This document shows positions 1-7,800 of a DNA stretch of 10,373 nucleotides, piece by piece; positions within the stretch are counted from its first letter, which is position 1, and each line of letters begins with the position of its first letter. The DNA comes from Tannerella sp. (GTDB taxonomy: Bacteria > Bacteroidota > Bacteroidia > Bacteroidales > Tannerellaceae). Under the pieces are notes generated by a model, which worked only from the letters and a program-made list of their open reading frames with translations, was not told the origin of the DNA and ran no database searches. The stretch covers positions 1 through 10,373 of the forward strand of contig JAITAY010000323.1 of NCBI GenBank assembly GCA_031283915.1, given 5' to 3'. A program made the translations under genes and the position numbers.

Positions 1-89
1 GCCTTTTAGCGCTTAACTTGATGACATTGGGCTTTAGCCGACGGGGAAAAAGGCGTGTGGGCGGATGCCCTTTTCTATGCTGACGGGCA

Positions 90-118
90 ATGCACAAAAC
101 TGTACCGCGCGCAGTATA
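90..118 (+). repeat. Solo copy of a 29-bp repeat upstream of xseB
   Basis: The 29 bases begin ATGCACAAAAC and end GCAGTATA. The same motif occurs at 9999-10027 in the same orientation and at 9824-9852 inverted. The three copies differ only in a few central bases. The second half is an imperfect palindrome whose arms are TATAC and GTATA in the best copy; here the left arm is degenerate (TGTAC). At the other site the motif forms the ends of a larger inverted-repeat element, but here no other part of that element is visible on either side. The copy ends 18 bases before the proposed -33 box of the xseB promoter, so a binding-site role is possible but unproven. Confidence 0.7.
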
Positions 119-136
119 GAAAACTAATTATGAGCA

Positions 137-168
137 TTTACTTATTTGACGAAACTTCATACCTTTGC
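137..168 (+). promoter_or_regulatory. Bacteroidetes-type promoter for xseB-ispD-recG
   Basis: TACCTTTGC at 160-168 matches the Bacteroidetes sigma-ABfr -7 consensus TAnnTTTG. TTTA at 137-140 sits exactly 19 bases upstream, the usual distance for the -33 TTTG element, with one mismatch. Transcription would start at about 174-176, leaving a very short leader before the ATG at 183 (or 195). This also argues against using the TTG at 165, which lies inside the -7 box. Confidence 0.65.
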
Positions 169-182
169 AGAAAATCATTGCA

Positions 183-377
183 ATGGAAAAGGAAATGACT
201 TATGCCGAATCCGTACAGCGACTTCTGACAATTGTGGCAGAAATAAAACAGGATGTGCTGAATGTGGACATCCTGTTTGAAAAAGTGAAAGAGGCCAGCC
301 GGCTCATCAATAGCTGCAGGGAAAAACTGTTCGAGGTCGACGGGGATTTGAAAAAGATGCTGGAGGGCATGCCGTGA
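183..377 (+). CDS. xseB: Exodeoxyribonuclease VII small subunit
   Basis: XseB is the small helical subunit of exonuclease VII. Several copies coat the catalytic XseA subunit, which degrades single-stranded DNA in the cytoplasm. The 64-residue product has the family pattern: an N-terminal MTYAES stretch, a heptad-like helix, then the second helix with the signature around LINSCREKL and an acidic, lysine-rich tail. The length is normal for the family. The ATG at 183 is preferred because it lies downstream of the -7 box; an ATG at 195 (60 residues) is also possible. The stop overlaps the GTG start of ispD by four bases (GTGA), indicating translational coupling. The partner gene xseA, often adjacent in other bacteria, is not in the window. 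Confidence 0.9.
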   Translation: MEKEMTYAESVQRLLTIVAEIKQDVLNVDILFEKVKEASRLINSCREKLFEVDGDLKKMLEGMP

Positions 378-1039
378 AGCGAGCGGTCATCCTTGTGGCC
401 GGGGGACAGGGTTTGCGGATGGGGGGTGATTTACCGAAACAGTTCCTGCCGTTCCGCGGTAAACCGTTGCTGATGCACACGCTGGAGGTCTTTTCCCGTT
501 GGGACGGGAAGGCGCGACTGACGCTGGTGCTTCCCGAAACGCACCGAGCGTACTGGGAGATGCTGTGTCGGGAATTGAACTGGCACGTGCCGCACCAGAT
601 TGTGACGGGAGGCGAAACACGGTTTCATTCCGTGCGTAACGCGCTGGCGGCGGTGGATGACGGCGACTGGACAGGGGTACACGACGGCGTACGTCCGTTT
701 GTCACGTCCGAAGTCATCGAAGCCTGTTTTCGCGGAGCGGCACAACATGGCGCGGCATTGCCGGTTGTTCCGGTTACCGAGTCGCTACGCGAATGTGACG
801 GAGAACGCAGCCGAGCGGTCGACCGCACACGCTATCGCCTGGTACAAACGCCGCAGGTGTTCCGGCACGACTGGCTGGCGGAGGCTTACCGGCAGCCCTA
901 CTCGCCTCTGTTCACCGACGATGCGTCGGTGGTGGAGGCCGCCGGAAGAAGCATCCATCTGGTGCCCGGCAATCCGGAAAATATCAAGATCACGACTCCG
1001 ACAGACTTGCTTATCGCTGAAAAATGGCTGGCACACTGA
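374..1039 (+). CDS. ispD: 2-C-methyl-D-erythritol 4-phosphate cytidylyltransferase
   Basis: IspD transfers CMP from CTP to 2-C-methyl-D-erythritol 4-phosphate, the third step of the MEP (non-mevalonate) isoprenoid pathway, in the cytoplasm. The 221-residue length is typical. The nucleotide-binding loop AGGQGLRMGGDLPKQF occupies residues 9-24, with the catalytic Arg15 and Lys22. The substrate and metal-binding HDGVRP motif is at 103-108, the TDDAS motif lies near 182-186, and the C-terminal NIKITTPTDL carries the second conserved lysine. The start is a GTG at 374 overlapping the xseB stop; no in-frame ATG fits better. The gene is the middle of the xseB-ispD-recG operon and overlaps the recG start by 16 bases. 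All expected catalytic residues are present. Confidence 0.96.
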   Translation: MKRAVILVAGGQGLRMGGDLPKQFLPFRGKPLLMHTLEVFSRWDGKARLTLVLPETHRAYWEMLCRELNWHVPHQIVTGGETRFHSVRNALAAVDDGDWTGVHDGVRPFVTSEVIEACFRGAAQHGAALPVVPVTESLRECDGERSRAVDRTRYRLVQTPQVFRHDWLAEAYRQPYSPLFTDDASVVEAAGRSIHLVPGNPENIKITTPTDLLIAEKWLAH

Positions 1040-3135
1040 CTTCGAACCTCTATCTCCAACCCGTCATGTACCTGCCGGGCGTCGGCCCGAAGAAAGCAGC
1101 CGTGCTGACGCAGGAAGCAAACATCGCTTCCTGTGAAGATCTTCTGTATTATTTCCCGTACAGATACGTTGACCGTAGCCGTTTTTACAGGGTGAGTGAG
1201 GTGAACAGCGAGATGCCTTACATCCAGTTGAAGGGTCATATCCTGCTGTTCGAGACGGTCGGCGAAATGAAATCGAAACGGCTGATTGCCAAATTCACAG
1301 ATGGGAGCGGGGTGATTGATTTGGTCTGGTTCAAGGGATTGAAGTACATCACAGAAAAATATAAGACAGGCCGGGAATACGTTGTTTTCGGAAAACCGAC
1401 GGCGTTCGGGAAAGGCTGCAACCTGGTGCATCCGGACATTGACTTGCCGGAAGACGTGCAGCAGGTGGCCAATGGCCTGATGCCTTTCTACAACACTACG
1501 GAGCGAATGAAAAAAGCGTTCCTGCATTCCCGTGCCATTCAGCACTTCCAGCACACGCTACTCTCAGGCCTGAACTGGCAGATACCGGAGACGCTCCCGC
1601 CACACGTATGGGCACAAACCCGCCTGGTTTCCCTGTCGGAGGCGATGCGCAATATCCATTTCCCGGAATCGACGGACAGTCTCCACAAGGCGCAACAGCG
1701 CCTGAAGTTCGACGAACTGTTTTTTATTCAGTTACATATCCTCCGCTCGGCACGTAGCCGGCAACAGGCGTTGAGAGGGCATATTTTCGGCATAGTCGGC
1801 GAACGGTTTCATACCTTTTATGAGAAATACCTGCCGTTTGAATTGACGAATGCGCAGAAGCGGGTGATTCGCGAGATGCGTGCCGACATGGGCAGCGGAC
1901 GGCAGATGAACCGCCTGTTACAGGGCGACGTGGGCAGCGGCAAGACGCTCGTCGCCCTGATGGCTATGCTGCTGGCCGTCGACAATCACTACCAGGCATG
2001 CCTGATGGCGCCGACCGAGATTCTGGCGCAACAACACTGTCAAACGCTGAAGGATTTCCTGCAAGACATGCCCGTTCATGTCGCCCTGCTGACCGGTTCT
2101 ACGAAAAAGAAAGACCGGAACGGAATACTGCCGGCCGTGGCCAACGGGGAGGTGCAGATAGTGGTCGGAACACATGCCCTGATTGAGGACACGGTCGTAT
2201 TTGCATCGCTGGGGCTGGCGGTGATCGACGAACAGCACCGTTTTGGCGTAGCGCAGCGTTCGAGGCTGTGGGTGAAAAGTCCGGCACCGCCGCATGTGCT
2301 GATCATGTCAGCCACGCCGATCCCGCGCACGCTGGCCATGACGCTCTACGGTGACCTGGACGTTTCGGTGATCGACGAACTGCCACCCAGCCGTAAACCG
2401 GTCAAAACCGTGCATCGCCTCGACAGCAAGAAGGCTGAACTATACGCCTTCTTGCGTAGCGAAATTCGGAAAGGACGGCAAGTCTACGTCGTTTACCCCC
2501 TGATCGAAGAAAGTGAAACGATGGATTACAAGAATCTGGAAGAAGGCTTCAACGTCTTCTGCGAAGTGTTTCCGGAATATACGGTCTGCATGGTACACGG
2601 TCGAATGAAACCGAAGGAAAAGGAGGCTGCGATGCAGCGGTTTGTCTCCGGCGAGGCGCAGATTCTGGTGGCGACGACGGTGATCGAAGTGGGTGTAAAC
2701 GTGCCGAATGCATCGGTGATGGTGATTGAGAGCGCCGAACGCTTCGGACTGTCTCAGTTGCACCAGTTACGGGGACGTGTCGGACGGGGCGCCGATCAGT
2801 CGTTCTGCGTGCTGGTCACCTCGCCGAAGCTGAGCAACGAGATGCGTAAAAGGTTGGATATTATGGTACACAGCAATGATGGCTTTGAAATTGCGGAAGC
2901 AGATATGCGTATGCGTGGTCACGGAGACCTGGAAGGGACGCAGCAGAGCGGTATCGGGTTGTCTCTGAAAATCGCCAGCCTGACGACCGACGGCCGGATA
3001 CTTCAGTTTGCCCGCGATCTTGCCGAACAGGTATTGAACGAAGACCCTCAGCTGGAATTGCCCCGGAATCAGCTCCTCCGCGAACGCCTGCACACGCTTT
3101 TTGGCCAAAAGATGAACTGGGGTCTGATCAGCTGA
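1024..3135 (+). CDS. recG: ATP-dependent DNA helicase RecG
   Basis: RecG is an SF2 DNA translocase that remodels stalled replication forks and branch-migrates Holliday junctions. The 703-residue product is full length. An N-terminal wedge with an OB fold spans roughly residues 55-150, including YIQLKGHILLF. The helicase motifs follow in order: Walker A GDVGSGKT at 301-308, DEQH box at 402-405, SATPIPRT at 429-436, a GVNVPNAS region after the motif V sequence TTVIEVG, and motif VI QLRGRVGRG at 581-589. The C-terminal segment includes the EADMRMRGHGDLEGTQQSG stretch typical of RecG/Mfd-type translocases. The ATG at 1024 overlaps the end of ispD by 16 bases, implying coupling. Transposon debris begins immediately after the stop, so the native downstream sequence, including any terminator, seems to have been displaced. 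Confidence 0.97.
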   Translation: MAGTLTSNLYLQPVMYLPGVGPKKAAVLTQEANIASCEDLLYYFPYRYVDRSRFYRVSEVNSEMPYIQLKGHILLFETVGEMKSKRLIAKFTDGSGVIDLVWFKGLKYITEKYKTGREYVVFGKPTAFGKGCNLVHPDIDLPEDVQQVANGLMPFYNTTERMKKAFLHSRAIQHFQHTLLSGLNWQIPETLPPHVWAQTRLVSLSEAMRNIHFPESTDSLHKAQQRLKFDELFFIQLHILRSARSRQQALRGHIFGIVGERFHTFYEKYLPFELTNAQKRVIREMRADMGSGRQMNRLLQGDVGSGKTLVALMAMLLAVDNHYQACLMAPTEILAQQHCQTLKDFLQDMPVHVALLTGSTKKKDRNGILPAVANGEVQIVVGTHALIEDTVVFASLGLAVIDEQHRFGVAQRSRLWVKSPAPPHVLIMSATPIPRTLAMTLYGDLDVSVIDELPPSRKPVKTVHRLDSKKAELYAFLRSEIRKGRQVYVVYPLIEESETMDYKNLEEGFNVFCEVFPEYTVCMVHGRMKPKEKEAAMQRFVSGEAQILVATTVIEVGVNVPNASVMVIESAERFGLSQLHQLRGRVGRGADQSFCVLVTSPKLSNEMRKRLDIMVHSNDGFEIAEADMRMRGHGDLEGTQQSGIGLSLKIASLTTDGRILQFARDLAEQVLNEDPQLELPRNQLLRERLHTLFGQKMNWGLIS

Positions 3136-3896
3136 AAGAACGAATTAAAGTCCCTGTTTCTAAAGACGAATGTGCATAAAAGAACCTCTATGGCCAGATC
3201 TTTTATCCAAACTTTAACGGGCTGTTCCGCCTGTCGCGGCAATTTGTCCATATTTGTCCACCGGCCTCTATTCCTGTCTTGCGCAGAAAACATGCATAAA
3301 CAGTTACTTTTCATATCCATCACAAAATACTTCTTCAAACCGGTTATGAAAAGCAGATTATCTGAGGATGAAAACCAGCTGTCTGCCAAAACATAACGGA
3401 ATTTAAGATATTGCTTTTCGACTGCCTGTTGCAGCATGGAATGCATCATCTCATTTTGGGTTACCGGACTTTGGCGTTTTTCCTTCCGGGTTTGTAAGTC
3501 GCAGAACCGGACGGTCTTTTTTACACACTCAAAGGATACCGGAACGCGCAATGCTTCAACCGCTCCGGATAATTGTGTGTGGTAAAAGGCCGTCAATAAA
3601 TTGATATCCTTTTTATTACGATCTTTGCTGTGATCCCAGTTCCAACTGATCAACCCGTTTTCATCCGTATAGGGTTTGCTTACAATGGTGTCATCGAAGA
3701 TTAGACAGGCGGCTCCACTCTCATATTTCCGCATCAGCAGTTTTACCTCCTGCCATAAGTCCTTTGAATTACAGCTGTTCCCCGACAACATCCGCGTTAT
3801 TTTGCCATGGGAGACGGCTCCTTCCAACAAACTCGACAATCCTGTTGCTGTTACCTGCCCAAAACTGCTTAACAGGTAATCACTGTATAAATCCAT
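3069..3896 (-). pseudogene. Truncated IS4/IS701-like DDE transposase
   Basis: The open frame encodes a protein starting MDLYSDYLLSSFGQ at the ATG ending at 3896, a beginning I associate with a Bacteroidetes transposase family of the IS4/IS701 type. Catalytic motifs visible are FDDT, with the first Asp about 70 residues in, and VLADSWFSS, with the second Asp near residue 170. Similarity to a transposase seems to end near the residues FRNRD at about 3150. From there the frame runs 80 bases into the 3' end of recG on the opposite strand and gives unrelated residues. The conserved C-terminal part with the catalytic Glu is absent, so the enzyme should be inactive. Family assignment is from memory of motif patterns; that it is a DDE transposase remnant is more secure than the exact family. 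Confidence 0.8.
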
Positions 3897-3949
3897 TTCT
3901 TTTTTTCATCTTGCAAAATTGATAACTTTTTATAAGAAGTGCGTAACAT

Positions 3950-4404
3950 GAGATATATGTCTTTGGTCGAACAGTAGCCTTTGGCTACTATTTCTCTTGC
4001 TACCTTGAGCCTGCGTTTTCCCGAACTGGTAATTACCGGCATCGAATCCACAAGCGTAATCCCCGTATCGCAGGCTTCGGGCTACAAGTGCCTCAAAACA
4101 GAATCTGCCAGTATCTTGAAGGCTTCGTTCAGGCGGTTCATTCTGTTTACATATGCACATAAGAAGGCAGGCGGGAAAATCATGAGCGAAGATATACACT
4201 TGCAAATTCGTATATGTCCTTCACCCGGAAACGACGTTCCACACTCATGCAATACAGGTAAATGCTGACCGCTTCCTGATCTGTACATGCAAGACGGTTA
4301 TTGTTGCTGAACCGCTGGCAGCCGTATTGTAATTTTTCTTCCCGCTGTTCGCATACGTAACAGTATATTTTCACTAACTTTTTCATATTATCCGCGAGAG
4401 TCAT
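3950..4404 (-). pseudogene. Decayed IS982-like transposase remnant
   Basis: Reading from 4404 leftwards, the first frame gives MTLADNMKKLVKIYC through FASVYLRS, then stops at 4180. The next stretch is in another frame and reads NRMNRLNEAFKILADSVLRHL up to a TAG at 4079-4081. The same frame continues after that stop as CDTGITLVDSMPVITSSGK and then AREIVAKGYCSTKDIY. This order, including the LVDSMP segment with the first catalytic Asp and the KGYCSTK motif, resembles IS982-family transposases. At least one frameshift near 4180-4210, one nonsense codon, and loss of the C-terminal third at about 3950, where it meets the neighbouring transposase remnant, make it a pseudogene. The remainder of the IS982-type gene is not found on the recG side of that remnant. 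Confidence 0.75.
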
Positions 4405-4833
4405 CTTTAGCGTAATTTGTTTTGATTAATATGTATATAAGCTGATAATCTTCACTGATATATCCAAATAAATACAGAACTTTTTTATCGTTTTACGGCT
4501 GTTTTTTTCGTATCTCTTCTATCCTTAATTCGCATTATAAAAAATCACACAGAATTGGCAGCCACCCGCCTGCTGTCGACAGCCATCCGTTTGCTGGCAA
4601 AAACAGTTCATTTGCTGTCGATTTCAGGTCGAATCAGATCGAATAAAGTCGACTTCGTCGTCTCAAATGTCGCCTACATTTTGCTCGAAATTGACCGCAG
4701 GTTTTGGTGCGATATCCCCGTTCGGACGAGCTTCTTCCTCATACTTCATCTCCTATCTCCCAACCTGTGCCCGGAAGGAAGGGTGAACAGCTAAATTTTG
4801 CATCTTTACATCCTCGCATCCTTGAATCTTTAT
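4405..4833. other. Noncoding stretch between IS remnants and leuS promoter
   Basis: No convincing gene is present on either strand. The first 150 bases are AT-rich, as expected for the outer edge of the IS982-like remnant, but I could not identify a terminal inverted repeat. The middle holds a degenerate 21-bp repeat (4567-4629). The frame open from 4704 is continuous with leuS, but its N-terminal extension is unlike the family and starts upstream of the proposed promoter, so it is probably not translated. Confidence 0.6.
4567..4629. repeat. Degenerate 21-bp tandem repeat, three units
   Basis: Three consecutive 21-base units (4567-4587, 4588-4608, 4609-4629) share the core YNTTGCTGKCRA, seen as CCTGCTGTCGACA, TTTGCTGGCAAAA and TTTGCTGTCGATT. 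The units are clearly related but diverged. The sequence lies 200 bases upstream of the leuS promoter in noncoding DNA, and I see no functional clue. Confidence 0.5.
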
Positions 4834-4842
4834 TACCTTTGC
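4834..4842 (+). promoter_or_regulatory. Bacteroidetes-type -7 box for leuS
   Basis: TACCTTTGC matches the TAnnTTTG -7 consensus and is the same nine bases as the xseB box at 160-168. No TTTG-like -33 element stands at the usual 19-base spacing, so the promoter is supported only by its -7 half. Transcription would begin near 4849, giving a leader of about 23 bases to the ATG pair at 4869/4872. Confidence 0.55.
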
Positions 4843-4871
4843 ACCGTTTTTTTACGATAGAACAAATCATG

Positions 4872-7800
4872 ATGGAGTACAATTTCAGGGATATTGAAAA
4901 GAAATGGCAGCAATGGTGGCGGGAAAAGGAAGTGTACCGCGTCGGGGAGGACGAGAGTAAGCCCAAATACTACGTATTGGACATGTTTCCTTATCCTTCG
5001 GGAGCCGGATTGCACGTCGGACATCCTCTCGGGTATATTGCTTCGGATATTTTTGCGCGTTACAAGCGGCTGAAAGGCTTCAATGTACTCCATCCGATGG
5101 GTTACGACGCCTACGGTCTCCCGGCCGAACAGTATGCCATCCAGACAGGACAGCATCCCTACGTCACGACCCGGAGCAATATCGAACGCTATCGCGAACA
5201 GTTAAATAAAATCGGGTTCTCTTTCGACTGGAGTCGCGAGGTACAGACATGCGACCCCGCATACTACCACTGGACGCAATGGGCTTTTGTGCAGATGTTC
5301 AACAGTTTCTACTGTTATGACGAAAACAGGGCATTGCCGATTTCCGAACTGATTCGCGGTTTCGAGGCTGTGGGTACGCAGGGGCTGAACGTAGCTTCCG
5401 GCGGTAATTATTCTTTTACGGCGGAGGCATGGAATGCCATGAACGAGGTACAGCGGCAGGAAGTCCTGATGGATTATCGCCTTGCTTATCTGGGTGACAC
5501 GGTGGTGAACTGGTGCCCGGCGTTGGGTACGGTGCTGGCCAACGACGAGGTCGTGAACGGTGTTTCCGAACGTGGCGGCTATCCGGTGGAACAGAAGGTC
5601 ATGCGACAATGGTGCCTGCGTGTGTCGGCCTACGCCCAGCGACTTCTCGACGGCCTGGAAACTGTCGACTGGACGGAATCTCTCAAGGAAATGCAACGCA
5701 ACTGGATCGGTCGAAGCGAAGGAGCGGAAATCAGGTTTTACCTCTCCCCCGGCCCCTCCCCACAAGGGAGGGGAGAGCGCCGTGACGAAACGGAACAGGA
5801 CGGAGGGACGGGCAAATGTTGTGCGGCGGGGACGGCGTCTGAAAAGGAGTGCCGTGACGAAGCGGAACAGAATGGTACCGGAAATCCGAGAGGATGGTAC
5901 CGGGAAACGACTAATCATAAGAACTGGCATTTGTTAATAAATAGAGCGAAGGAATTACGTACGCACCAGACGGAGGCGGAAAAGCAGCTGTGGGGGATTC
6001 TCCGGGCGGGTAAGACGGGATATAAAATCAGAAGACAGCATATCGTTGACGGTTACATTGCCGATTTTATCAACCTGGAGAAGCAAGTCATCATTGAGAT
6101 AGATGGCGGCGTCCATCAAACGGAAGAGGCCGGGGAAAACGATGCCCTGCGGACTCGTATCCTTAACGAGAACGGCTTTTCCGTCATCCGTTTCACGAAC
6201 GAGGAAGTCTTCGCCGATCCCTACCTTGTCGCTGAAAAGATCACACAATACATAGACTCCTGTCCTTCTCGCCGGGAAAAAACCTTATCCCACGCAAACA
6301 CATCGCACGGACAGAGTATTCCCCTCTCCTGTGGAGAGGGGTCAGGGGAGAGGTACATTACCGTCTTTACAACTCGCGCCGACACCATTTTCGGAGTCAC
6401 CTTCATGGTTTTGGCTCCCGAGTCGGAATACGTACCATTCGTTGTCACACCGGAACAGCAAGCAGCCGTCGACACCTACCTATCTGCGACCAGGAAGAAG
6501 ACCGAGCGCGAGCGCATGGCCGAGCGTCGTGTGACAGGTATTTTCAGCGGCTCATACGCCATCAATCCGGTAACCAACGAAGCCATCCCTGTCTGGATCA
6601 GCGACTACGTCCTGGCCGGTTACGGGACGGGCGCCATCATGGCCGTTCCCGGGCACGACAGTCGCGATTACGCCTTTGCCCGGCACTTCAACCTCCCCAT
6701 TATCCCCCTGATTAAAGGCTGTGACATCTCGGAAGATAGTTTCGACGCCAAGGAAGGCATCATGATGAATTCCGGATTCCTGAACGGCCTGACCGTCAAG
6801 GAAGCGATTCAGGCAGCACGGGAATACATCGAGGCTAACGGTCTGGGCAGAATCAAGGTCAATTACCGTTTGCGCGACGCCATATTCAGCCGTCAGCGAT
6901 ACTGGGGAGAGCCATTCCCCATCTATTATGACGCCAGCGGACTGCCGCAGCCGCTGCCCGTTGACAAACTGCCGCTGGAACTGCCGGAAGTCGACAAGTT
7001 CCTCCCCACCGAAACAGGCGAACCGCCACTGGGACGTGCCGACCGGTGGGCATGGGACAGCGTGAACGGGCAGGTGACGGACACCTCGCGCATCGACGGC
7101 CGTACCGTTTTCCCTCTCGAACTGAACACCATGCCAGGTTTCGCCGGCTCATCGGCCTACTACCTCCGCTACATGGATCCGCATAACCCCGATGAACTGG
7201 TCTCACCCGCAGCCAATCAATACTGGCGCAACGTAGACCTCTACCTTGGCGGAACAGAACACGCCACCGGCCACCTTATCTACAGTCGTTTCTGGAACAA
7301 GTTCCTTCACGACAGGGGTCTGATCTGCGAAGACGAACCCTTCCGCAAGCTCATCAATCAGGGCATGATTCAAGGGCGGTCGAACTTTGTCTATCGCGTG
7401 AACGGCACCAACACGTTTGTCTCTTTCAACCTGAAAGACCGATACGACGTGACGCCGCTGCACGTGGACGTCAACATCGTTTCCGGCGACCTGCTCGACA
7501 GGAACGCTTTCCGCCGCTGGAACCCCGAATATCGGGATGCGGAGTTTATCCTGGAAGACGGGAAATACGTCTGCGGTTGGGCGGTTGAGAAGATGTCCAA
7601 GTCAATGTACAACGTCGTCAATCCGGATACGATAGTAGAAAAGTACGGCGCAGACACGTTGCGATTGTACGAGATGTTCCTCGGTCCGCTCGAGCAATCT
7701 AAACCGTGGGACACGAACGGCATTGACGGTGTACACCGTTTCCTGAAAAAGCTTTGGGCATTGTTCTACGGCCAGGCAGACACCCTGCAGGTGACAGACG

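Noticed and set aside
1..89. Tail of an upstream gene or a terminator at the left edge
   Set aside because: Plus-strand frames stop early or give unconvincing residues. The AAAAGGC / GCCCTTTT pairing around 50-75 is imperfect and too weak to call.
165..182. TTG start for xseB at 165
   Set aside because: It falls inside the -7 promoter box, so it would not be on the transcript. ATG at 183 fits the family start better.
387..1554. Long minus-strand open frames across ispD and recG
   Set aside because: They are shadows of the clearly coding plus-strand genes, with no recognisable motifs.
4425..4439. Fifteen-base string ATTAATATGTATATA shared with 8464-8478
   Set aside because: Exact match, but AT-rich and without matching flanks. 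Chance or a shared promoter-like composition cannot be excluded, so it is not called a repeat.
4704..4871. N-terminal extension of leuS by about 56 residues
   Set aside because: The frame is open, but the residues are unlike the family N terminus and the proposed promoter -7 box at 4834-4842 lies inside the extension. The normal start MEYNFRDIEKKW follows at 4872.
5741..6353. Block in leuS as an intein or self-splicing intron
   Set aside because: No nucleophilic first residue, no His-Asn end, and the block is fully open in frame with inverted-repeat DNA ends. Group I/II intron features were not seen. A translated insertion fits better.
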